This document shows positions 1-5,707 of a stretch of 7,892 nt of DNA, piece after piece (the first letter of the stretch is position 1; each line of letters starts with the position of its first letter). A program made the position numbers and the translations under genes. Source of the stretch: Fidelibacterota bacterium (GTDB lineage Bacteria > Fidelibacterota > JAANXI01); the NCBI GenBank assembly GCA_018263365.1, contig JAANXI010000015.1, forward strand, positions 1 through 7,892, in the 5' to 3' direction. Below the pieces are notes generated by a model, which searched no databases, had not been told where the DNA came from, and saw nothing but the letters and a program-made list of their open reading frames with translations.

Positions 1-938
1 AGTTCGAACCGGGCTCAATTGTGACCGGCGTTGTGCGTAGCATTACCAATTACGGCGCTTTTGTGGAACTGGAGAAAGGTATCGAAGGATTGGTTCACGT
101 CTCCGACATGTCATGGACACGCAAAGTCCGTCACCCGAAGGAGCTCCTCTCGAAGGGAGAAGAGGTCGATGTCAAGGTGCTGGACGTCTCCAAGGACGAA
201 CGGAAGATCTCGCTCGGCCTGAAGCAGGTCGAAGAGGATCCGTGGCCGAAAATTAAGGAGAAATACTCCATCGGCACCACGACCAACGGTAAGGTAGAGC
301 GCATCCTGAACAAGGGAATTATAGTGAACCTTGACCTGGATGTGGAAGGCATCGTGCCGCTGTCGCACATTCCAAAGAAAGATCGCAAGCAAATGACCCA
401 GAATGTACAGGTCGGCGACGAATTGGAACTGAAGGTCATCGACATCAACGAAGACGATAAAAAGATCGTGCTCTCCAGGGATGAATTCATCCAGGATAAG
501 GAGCAGCATGACGTTGACATGTTCCTGAAGACGCAGGAAGGCGATGTCGCTGAAAAGATCGATATTCCGGAAGAGGTGCGCCGGACAATCGAGGAGGGCG
601 AAGAAGGCGAACAGGTCGACGAAGAAGAGCCGGATAAATCCGCAGAGGAACCAGCCGAGGACTCTGCTGAGGCGGAAGAAGAATCCGCAGAAGAGGTAGC
701 CGAAGAAACGCAGGCAACAGACGACAGCGCCGGTGATGAGGAAGAAAAAGCGGATTCAGACGATGAAGACTCCTCTGAGCAAGAAGCCCCCAAGGCAGAA
801 AAAGATGATTCCGATTCCGGCGAAGAAGCGGAAGACGATTCGGGCGAAGATGCTGATGACGACTCCGAACACGATGATGATGATGACGATGAAGAAGACG
901 AAAATGAAGAGGACGACGAAGAGAAAGAAAAAGAGTAA
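1..938 (+). CDS. rpsA: 30S ribosomal protein S1, 3' part, with long acidic C-terminal tail (partial at 5' end)
   Basis: S1 binds mRNA on the small ribosomal subunit and helps load and unfold it for initiation. The reading frame is open to the left edge (first full codon at base 3), so the true start lies outside the window; the GTG at 21 is internal, because an S1 domain already begins before it (FEPGSIVTGVV). Two S1 domains are visible. The first spans about bases 3-225 and carries the classic YGAFVEL and GIEGLVHVSDMSW core. The second spans about 268-480 (VEGIVPLSHI, then LKVIDINEDDKKIVLS). From about base 591 to the stop at 936 the protein becomes a tail of about 115 residues that is roughly 60% Asp/Glu with only about six Lys, including a run of six Asp at 873-890. 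The family match is secure. The tail is much longer and more acidic than the C terminus of the E. coli protein, and its role is unknown. Two terminator-like hairpins follow. Confidence 0.95.
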   Translation, partial: FEPGSIVTGVVRSITNYGAFVELEKGIEGLVHVSDMSWTRKVRHPKELLSKGEEVDVKVLDVSKDERKISLGLKQVEEDPWPKIKEKYSIGTTTNGKVERILNKGIIVNLDLDVEGIVPLSHIPKKDRKQMTQNVQVGDELELKVIDINEDDKKIVLSRDEFIQDKEQHDVDMFLKTQEGDVAEKIDIPEEVRRTIEEGEEGEQVDEEEPDKSAEEPAEDSAEAEEESAEEVAEETQATDDSAGDEEEKADSDDEDSSEQEAPKAEKDDSDSGEEAEDDSGEDADDDSEHDDDDDDEEDENEEDDEEKEKE

Positions 939-1021
939 CGTTCTTTTCTGATTCGTCCGGAGGAAGCGTTGAACCGGAAAAACTGGTGTCACATCTCCTC
1001 CTGAAAACATCGCTGTATGCT

Positions 1022-1062
1022 GAGAAGTGGGGGCCAGTTCCGGCCCCCATTTTCTCGTTTTG
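1022..1062 (+). terminator. Rho-independent terminator after rpsA
   Basis: A strong GC-rich hairpin pairs 1022-1035 with 1042-1056 around the six-base loop AGTTCC. The core is GGGGGCC against GGCCCCC; the stem extends outward through TG/AT and GAGAA/TTCTC pairing, with one G-T wobble and one bulged T. GTTTTG follows. It lies 84 bases after the rpsA stop, the right place to end that transcript. The T-tract is short, but the stem is very stable. Confidence 0.8.
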
Positions 1063-1071
1063 GGAATCCAT

Positions 1072-1092
1072 AATGCTCTCCTGAGCATTTTT
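1072..1092 (+). terminator. Second, tandem terminator-like hairpin
   Basis: A perfect 7-bp stem AATGCTC (1072-1078) and GAGCATT (1083-1089) closes the four-base loop TCCT and runs directly into a T-tract (1088-1092). It begins only 15 bases after the first hairpin, so it probably serves as a back-up terminator insulating the next operon from rpsA transcription. With only seven pairs, it may be weak alone. Confidence 0.65.
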
Positions 1093-1143
1093 CGGAACAT
1101 CAGTTATATGTCAGATGAATCAACAACAGATGAGTGAAGAACC

Positions 1144-2136
1144 GTGATAGAATTCCTGCAGCAATTCTGGAATGACCTAATTGAGTTTTTCCAGGTAGAT
1201 CGGGGCGTAAAGATCGGGTCGTTGCTGTTGGCGATCCTGCTCTGGCTCTACGTGGTCACCTCCAATACTTATGTATATGAAATGCGCGTGCCGCTGGAAG
1301 TGATCAACGTTCAACCCGGTAAAACGCTGGCGGAGAAGGTCCCGGATCGGGTTCGCGCCCGGTTGCGCGGATCCGGGATAACCTACTTCAAAACCAAATT
1401 ATCGTTGGCCTATTCCGATATGGCACTCCGCCTGGATGTTCGCCGGATTGACACTGCGGAACAGTTTTATTTACCTCAATACGTACAAGACCATCCGAAT
1501 AATTTTATCATTCCCAGGGGATTAAATCTCGAACTGGTGGAGGTTGTCTCGCCGGAGCGGGTTGAAATATCCCTGGATAAAATGGCGGTGAAGCAGGTAA
1601 AGGTGGTTCCACAAATCGAGATAAAGCTGACTCCGGGATATACGCGTGTCGGATCAATAAATATTGCGCCGGACAGCGTACGAATCCGGGGCCCGGTCTC
1701 CCGGGTTCGGGAGATCGATTCGGTTTTCACCGAGAAAGTTGAACTTGCCCAGGTTGATAATAATATCGATGGATCGGCGGATATCCGCTTTCCCGAACCG
1801 GAATTAATCGATGCCGCAGTCAATAGCATTCGTTATTCCGCTGAGGTGCAGCCAATCAGCGAACGCCGGATCACTGACATCCCGGTGGATACGAGGAGCG
1901 CACCTGGCAATCTGCAGGTCACCACCGCTCCATCCACCGTGTCGTTGACTGTGGAGGGCGGTTCCAAATACATCTACGAATTGCGTCCATCGGATATCGA
2001 TGTCTATTTTGATTACGTGGAGGACTGGGAACCGAACAAGAGCAACTATGTTCCCCATGTCGAAATCCCCGAATCAGTGTTGCGATACAGAGATATGACA
2101 CCGGCGCGTGTCGAGGTCATGGTGGTCAGGCGATAA
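1144..2136 (+). CDS. Membrane-anchored YbbR-repeat protein (CdaR-like)
   Basis: This 330-residue protein looks like a YbbR-domain protein, the family that includes CdaR, the partner and regulator of the c-di-AMP synthase CdaA. A short amphipathic N terminus is followed by one membrane helix at about residues 24-40 (KIGSLLLAILLWLYVVTS); the rest is extracytoplasmic beta-rich sequence. Three YbbR-like repeats can be traced at about 44-145, 150-236 and 237-326. The recurring signs are a 'VPLEV' or 'VVPQIEI' opening strand and a closing 'P(E/D)xVxIxG' type strand (VSPERVEISL, IAPDSVRIRG, APSTVSLTVE). The GTG at 1144 is the first possible start, since an in-frame TGA lies at 1135-1137; it has no strong Shine-Dalgarno sequence. 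Usually ybbR sits next to cdaA. Here rpsA precedes it across two terminators and tsaD follows after 4 bases, so a link to c-di-AMP is inferred only from the family. Confidence 0.8.
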   Translation: MIEFLQQFWNDLIEFFQVDRGVKIGSLLLAILLWLYVVTSNTYVYEMRVPLEVINVQPGKTLAEKVPDRVRARLRGSGITYFKTKLSLAYSDMALRLDVRRIDTAEQFYLPQYVQDHPNNFIIPRGLNLELVEVVSPERVEISLDKMAVKQVKVVPQIEIKLTPGYTRVGSINIAPDSVRIRGPVSRVREIDSVFTEKVELAQVDNNIDGSADIRFPEPELIDAAVNSIRYSAEVQPISERRITDIPVDTRSAPGNLQVTTAPSTVSLTVEGGSKYIYELRPSDIDVYFDYVEDWEPNKSNYVPHVEIPESVLRYRDMTPARVEVMVVRR

Positions 2137-2140
2137 ATTT

Positions 2141-3175
2141 ATGGGCAATCAAAATATACAGACGGTGCTTGGTATCGAGACCTCCTGTGATGAGACCTCC
2201 GTGGGGGTTGTGCGTGATGGGAAGGTGCTCAGCAACATCATTGCCTCGCAGCAAATCCATTCCGAATACGGTGGTGTCGTTCCAGAGATGGCGTCACGTG
2301 AGCATGAGCGACTGTTGGCCAATATTACACATCGGGCGCTCGACACCGCCGAATGCAATCTTGCGGATATTGATGGTATTGCGGTTACGGCCGGCCCCGG
2401 TTTGATGGGTGCGCTGCTCATCGGCGTGAATTTCGCCAAAGGACTGGCGCTGCGAAACAGTTTGCCGTTTATCGGTATTAACCACATCGAAGCGCATCTG
2501 CTGGCTAATTTCATTGATAATAATACCCTGAAGTATCCGTTCCTGTGTCTGCTGGTTTCAGGGGGGCATACGCAGATTATCCGGGTCAACGGCTACGACG
2601 ATTACGATATTCTCGGAACGACCATAGATGATGCGGCCGGCGAAGCATTTGATAAAGTAGCACGGTTGCTGGAACTAGGATATCCCGGAGGGCCGCCGGT
2701 GGATAAACAGGCCAAAGACGGCGATGCCGAACGCTTCGATTTCCCCAGAGGACTATCCAACAGCGGGAACCTGAATTTCAGCTTTTCCGGACTGAAGACC
2801 GCCGTGCTTTATGCGATTCAACCAATGGATGGTGGGACGCGCAAGAACCAAATGCCGCATATCTGTGCCAGTTTTCAGGCAGCTGTTGTGGATACGCTGG
2901 TATCGAAAATCAGGCAGGCAGTAGAAGACACCGGAATTAAGGTCGTAACGCTCGCAGGCGGTGTGGCGGCGAATTCACATTTGCGGAAAACCATGGATGA
3001 TATGCAGGAAACGTACAGACTGGAATTGTATTACCCCGATTTGTCGTTCTGCATCGATAACGGCGCCATGATCGCCTACGCAGGCTGGGAGGGATTTCGC
3101 CATGGAAAATCGTCTCATTTAAATATCAGCGCCTCCCCGCGTATCAGTATCTCTTCACCCATTTTCACGAACTGA
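2141..3175 (+). CDS. tsaD: tRNA N6-adenosine threonylcarbamoyltransferase TsaD
   Basis: TsaD transfers the threonylcarbamoyl group from threonylcarbamoyl-AMP to A37 of ANN-decoding tRNAs (t6A), together with TsaB and TsaE, in the cytoplasm. The 344-residue product is close to the usual 335-345. Visible hallmarks are the N-terminal ASKHA-fold motif GIETSCDETSVGVV (11-24), the metal-binding pair in HIEAH (H115, H119), SGGHTQ (140-145), DDAAGEAFDKVARLLELGYPGG (from 163), FSFSGLKTA (213-221), LAGGVAANSHLR (271-282) and the third metal ligand D306 in CIDNGAMIAYAG. All key residues appear intact. ATG 2141 is chosen because the preserved N terminus begins just before the GIETS motif; the frame is also open upstream to ATG 2108, but that would overlap ybbR and add 11 atypical residues. 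The gene begins 4 bases after ybbR, with only AGG (2128-2130) as a weak ribosome site, which suggests coupled translation. Confidence 0.97.
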   Translation: MGNQNIQTVLGIETSCDETSVGVVRDGKVLSNIIASQQIHSEYGGVVPEMASREHERLLANITHRALDTAECNLADIDGIAVTAGPGLMGALLIGVNFAKGLALRNSLPFIGINHIEAHLLANFIDNNTLKYPFLCLLVSGGHTQIIRVNGYDDYDILGTTIDDAAGEAFDKVARLLELGYPGGPPVDKQAKDGDAERFDFPRGLSNSGNLNFSFSGLKTAVLYAIQPMDGGTRKNQMPHICASFQAAVVDTLVSKIRQAVEDTGIKVVTLAGGVAANSHLRKTMDDMQETYRLELYYPDLSFCIDNGAMIAYAGWEGFRHGKSSHLNISASPRISISSPIFTN

Positions 3176-5217
3176 TGTTTGCAATCCAGACGTTCTCAGG
3201 TTGGCTGACCGCAGGGTTGCTTATTGCGGCGATTGCCTTTTGGTGGTGGTCGACGCGGTATCTCAGCAATATTCCGAATAAATCACATGCTCGGCTCATT
3301 CGCATTTTCCGGCTGGTGACGTTGATCGGTATTGCACTCCTCCTGTCCGATTTCCAGGTGCAGTGGACTGAACGGCGGAAAATTCCGCCGACAATAGCCG
3401 TCTTTGTTGATAATTCGGAGAGCGTGGCAAGATTTGGACCCCAGGTGAAAGACTCCGCTTCCGCATTTCGGGATTATGCAGAGAAACCGGATTCGAAGAT
3501 TGAGATGGCAACGTTTGGATTTTCCAATGAAGTCCAGTTCGTAGACAATGTCTCCGAACTGGATTTGTCCGGCTCACGGACAGATCTTAGCTCTCCGTTC
3601 CAATACATGTCAGATAACCGGCGGGCTAAAAATATCCACGCCGGGTTGATCATAAGCGACGGTATTCATAACAGCGGCCCCGACCCGCAAACGCTGCCGG
3701 AAAATTGGCGGCTGCCGGTCTACACCCTTTTTATCGGAGATACTACGGCCTCCCGGGATATCAAGATCTCCGATTTTTCCGTGCCAGCCTATGCCTATGC
3801 CGGTGATTCCATCACAGCGCAGATAACTATTAATGTGCAAAATTTGTCAAACGCAGATACAATAGCTGTCAAAGTGCAGGGGAGATCAATCGCTACGGAC
3901 AAGACCTTACCGCTCCCCCGGGGAGATTACTCGAAAAACCTGAGTATTCCCTTCCAGGTATCTGAAGCGGGTGAATATCAGCTGACCGCAATAACCGACT
4001 CCATTCACGGAGAAAAGAATATACTCAATAACCGGGAGAACGGGCGTATATCAGTGAAGCCCGGCAGATACACAGTATTCCTTGTGAGCGAAACGCCGTC
4101 AATGGAAACTCGGTTTCTCATTAATGCGATTGAGGAACTGGATCGTTTTGAGATCGTAACATCCTTTGCCAGCATTGCCGAAACAGGGCCGGTCGCAGGA
4201 AAAGAAGAGGATGTGGATATCTTTTACGTCATTGGAAATCCATCTCAGTTCAATGAAATCGAGGGGAGAACCCGTTTGGATAAGGTTATCTATCAGGTGA
4301 ATGCAGAGGGTGCTATCCGGCGGCAGTCATCCGCAGACGGCAACGGATCGTGGACGGAAACCGGGGGTACGCTTCGGGAAAGTCAGGATAACCCGCTCAG
4401 CAGTCTCCGGGACCAGGTTCGGTTCGGTGAACTCCCGCCGGTCTGGGTTCTGAATTCAGATCCATCGGTAAACGGCGCCTCTCTGCTCACGGCTGCACAA
4501 AATAATGTCCCGGTGATAAGTACCCGTACACAAGCCGATATTCGGACGATCTCCATCTTTGCGCGGGACCTCTGGCGCTGGTCGTTCGCGTCAGGGAGTT
4601 CAATGGAAAGTGCTTCCGGTAGCCAGACGAACCCGTTCAAGCAGGTAATGGAGCAACTGTTTTTCTGGCTGCTCCGCGATACGGATTTTCAACGGTTGCA
4701 GGTTAAGGTAAACGCGGGTGCAAATAACAGGATTCAGGCTGAGGCGCAGGTATTTACGCCCTCGCTGGCCCAGGCAGAAGTGGCAAAAGTATGGGGTGCG
4801 TTGCTGGATTCAACCGGCGCGGTGCTTCAGCGTAATTTGTATTCCAGAGAAGAAAACAGATACCTTTTGCGGGTCAATGCCAGGCAGGGTGGAGCTTACC
4901 GGATACGCACGCGTGCATTTACCGCGAACGATACACTGGAACATACTTCACCTCCGGTCAAGATCCCAGCGTTGAACTACGAATTGTTGGAACAGAAGGG
5001 GAGGCCGGGAGTCCTTAGAAACATAAGTGAGCAATCCGGTGGCAGATATTTGCAGGCTGTGTCCGATTTTAATATCGATGATTACACCGACCGAGCAGTA
5101 TCATACCAATCGAGGCAACACTCCTTTGCCCTGCGACGCGCGTATTGGTTTTGGGCGCTTCTGGTAATCCTCTTTGGAATTGACTGGTGGCTCCGTCGCC
5201 GGAATGGGATGTTGTAG
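3175..5217 (+). CDS. Large membrane protein with VWA domain and degenerate amidotransferase-like domain
   Basis: I recognise the architecture but not a named function. The 680 residues begin with two membrane helices (about 9-26 and 43-59), as in BatA-like VWA proteins. A VWA domain (about 72-195) follows with a complete-looking MIDAS metal site: DNSES (79-83), T136, and SDG (161-163). Next come a beta-rich CARDB/Ig-like stretch (about 197-296) and a region at about 298-500 resembling the class I glutamine amidotransferase-like domain of such proteins (YTVFLVSETPSMETRFLINAIEE, DVDIFYVIGNPS, ARDLWRWSF, then FFWLLRD). No Cys/His catalytic pair is evident there, so this part is probably non-catalytic. 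A second beta-rich segment (about 505-605) leads to a SGGRYL motif and a final membrane helix (about 655-672) before RRR. The core therefore probably faces the periplasm. The start ATG overlaps the tsaD stop (TGATG) and has no Shine-Dalgarno sequence, indicating translational coupling. Confidence 0.75.
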   Translation: MFAIQTFSGWLTAGLLIAAIAFWWWSTRYLSNIPNKSHARLIRIFRLVTLIGIALLLSDFQVQWTERRKIPPTIAVFVDNSESVARFGPQVKDSASAFRDYAEKPDSKIEMATFGFSNEVQFVDNVSELDLSGSRTDLSSPFQYMSDNRRAKNIHAGLIISDGIHNSGPDPQTLPENWRLPVYTLFIGDTTASRDIKISDFSVPAYAYAGDSITAQITINVQNLSNADTIAVKVQGRSIATDKTLPLPRGDYSKNLSIPFQVSEAGEYQLTAITDSIHGEKNILNNRENGRISVKPGRYTVFLVSETPSMETRFLINAIEELDRFEIVTSFASIAETGPVAGKEEDVDIFYVIGNPSQFNEIEGRTRLDKVIYQVNAEGAIRRQSSADGNGSWTETGGTLRESQDNPLSSLRDQVRFGELPPVWVLNSDPSVNGASLLTAAQNNVPVISTRTQADIRTISIFARDLWRWSFASGSSMESASGSQTNPFKQVMEQLFFWLLRDTDFQRLQVKVNAGANNRIQAEAQVFTPSLAQAEVAKVWGALLDSTGAVLQRNLYSREENRYLLRVNARQGGAYRIRTRAFTANDTLEHTSPPVKIPALNYELLEQKGRPGVLRNISEQSGGRYLQAVSDFNIDDYTDRAVSYQSRQHSFALRRAYWFWALLVILFGIDWWLRRRNGML

Positions 5218-5289
5218 AAAGAAAGGTATAGGGTATAAGTATTGCATACTGCGTATAACGAATGCAAACCGAATTCGGAGAACTGGGCA

Positions 5290-5310
5290 CTTGATACTTG
5301 AAACTTGGAA
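5290..5310 (+). repeat. 7-base degenerate tandem repeat, three units
   Basis: Three adjacent units read CTTGATA, CTTGAAA and CTTGGAA, sharing CTTG and a terminal A. It is short, and could be chance or a remnant of a larger dispersed element. Confidence 0.5.
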
Positions 5311-5320
5311 AAAAGCAAAA

Positions 5321-5344
5321 TTTAGCCGCGAAGGCACGCGAAAA
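5321..5344 (+). repeat. Dispersed-repeat-like element (TTTAGCCGCGAAGGCACGCGAA)
   Basis: CGCGAA occurs at 5327-5332 and again at 5337-5342, a 10-base period, inside TTTAGCCGCGAAGGC and followed by an A-run. Words of the form 'TTAgCCrCGAAGrCaCGAA' recur as dispersed intergenic repeats in many unrelated bacterial genomes, from memory. Only one copy is present here, so the family assignment is tentative. Confidence 0.4.
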
Positions 5345-5391
5345 AAACATCAAGAACAAATATCCCAAAACAACAAATCACGACCAACTAT

Positions 5392-5430
5392 CCACTATAG
5401 CGGGAACTACCAGCGATAATGGCCTTTTTT
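5392..5430 (+). terminator. Weak candidate terminator with T6 run
   Basis: CCACTAT (5392-5398) can pair with ATAATGG (5416-5422) with one mismatch, followed by CC and six T (5425-5430). The loop is long (17 bases). It is the only T-run after the ybbR-tsaD-VWA operon that follows any inverted repeat, but it lies 175 bases past the stop, so support is poor. Confidence 0.25.
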
Positions 5431-5486
5431 ACCCAAGACTGGAGACACCAAATACAGGACAGTTTTTAACTATAACACGGTAACAC

Positions 5487-5500
5487 TCCGCCGCGGCGGA
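5487..5500. repeat. 14-base perfect GC palindrome
   Basis: TCCGCCG followed directly by CGGCGGA forms a perfect palindrome with no spacer, set in AT-rich sequence and flanked by TAACAC words at 5472-5477, 5481-5486 and 5508-5513. It could be a protein-binding site or part of a dispersed repeat. With no loop it is a poor RNA hairpin unless the centre opens. It lies 119 bases upstream of the -35 box. Confidence 0.5.
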
Positions 5501-5529
5501 AACACAATAACACAGGTCTTGAAACCACC

Positions 5530-5565
5530 GATTAAGAGTACGATTATGAGTAAGATTAAGAAACA
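5530..5565 (+). repeat. 12-base degenerate tandem repeat, three units
   Basis: The units are GATTAAGAGTAC, GATTATGAGTAA and GATTAAGAAACA. The first two match at 10 of 12 positions and the third decays after GATTAAGA. This looks like a small decayed tandem array or dispersed-repeat fragment rather than coding sequence. Confidence 0.6.
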
Positions 5566-5618
5566 CTACTTAAGCAGCCGAACACTCATGGTGGAGGCTG
5601 GAAAAGACGCTTCTGTTG

Positions 5619-5647
5619 TTGACTTTCAAGATGGACTTTTCTATAAT
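5619..5647 (+). promoter_or_regulatory. Sigma-70-type promoter for the ugd cluster
   Basis: The -35 box TTGACT (5619-5624) matches the consensus at five of six bases, and the -10 box TATAAT (5642-5647) is perfect. The spacer is the optimal 17 bases. Transcription would start near 5654, giving a leader of about 50 bases that is AT-rich. This is a strong housekeeping-type promoter, found by inspection only. It implies that the sugar genes have their own transcript, independent of the operon to the left. Confidence 0.8.
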
Positions 5648-5697
5648 TTTCGTTCGTCAATATATTATAAATTCAGGGAATTTTATCGTTAACTATC

Positions 5698-5701
5698 GGA
5701 G
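5698..5701 (+). promoter_or_regulatory. Ribosome-binding site for ugd
   Basis: GGAG lies six bases before the GTG at 5708. This site, plus the conserved KKIAVIGTGYVGL N terminus right after it, fixes the GTG as the start codon. Confidence 0.75.
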
Positions 5702-5707
5702 TATCCT

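Larger units (their letters stand above)
5218..5707. other. Gene-free interval with repeat mosaic and downstream promoter
   Basis: This 490-base gap has no frame with coding character on either strand; the short open frames here match nothing recognisable and have no ribosome sites. From left to right it holds recurring GTATA words and a small AGTAT-TGC-ATACT inverted repeat (5238-5250), a 7-base tandem repeat (5290-5310), a CGCGAA repeat element (5321-5344), a T-run after a weak hairpin (5392-5430), a 14-base palindrome flanked by TAACAC words (5487-5500), a 12-base tandem repeat (5530-5565), and finally the promoter and 5' leader of the sugar cluster (5619-5707). It separates a housekeeping-type operon from a glycan cluster, which is a plausible place for past rearrangement. 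Confidence 0.7.

Noticed and set aside
131..793. 220-residue Ser-rich open frame on the - strand
   Set aside because: It is the antisense shadow of the acidic S1 tail: GAA/GAT-rich codons read backwards give Ser/Phe-rich sequence. It has no motif, no ribosome site and no separate promoter.
487..1071. 194-residue open frame on the - strand, rich in Arg, Leu and His
   Set aside because: Antisense to the rpsA tail and running through both terminator hairpins. Its composition is fully explained by purine-rich DNA on the other strand.
1093..1143. Possible -10 box TATATG (1105-1110) for the ybbR operon
   Set aside because: The matching -35 position reads TGAGCA, a poor match, and part of it is in the second terminator stem; not supported enough to list.
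2108..2140. Upstream ATG that would extend TsaD by 11 residues
   Set aside because: It lies within ybbR and adds residues not typical of TsaD; ATG 2141, just before the conserved N terminus and after the ybbR stop, is better.
5174..5483. Small + strand open frames (for example 5298-5483, 61 codons) in the intergenic gap
   Set aside because: Low-complexity Lys/Asn/Thr-rich products with no ribosome site, running through repeat elements; no sign of coding constraint.
5226..5565. Possible CRISPR array or insertion-sequence end in the repeat-rich gap
   Set aside because: Repeats are only 5-12 bases, all different, with no regular spacers, no long terminal inverted repeats and no transposase remnants.
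5575..5600. CAGCC / GGCTG inverted repeat just upstream of the ugd -35 box
   Set aside because: Only five pairs around a 16-base loop, well within chance; not enough to call an operator or RNA structure.
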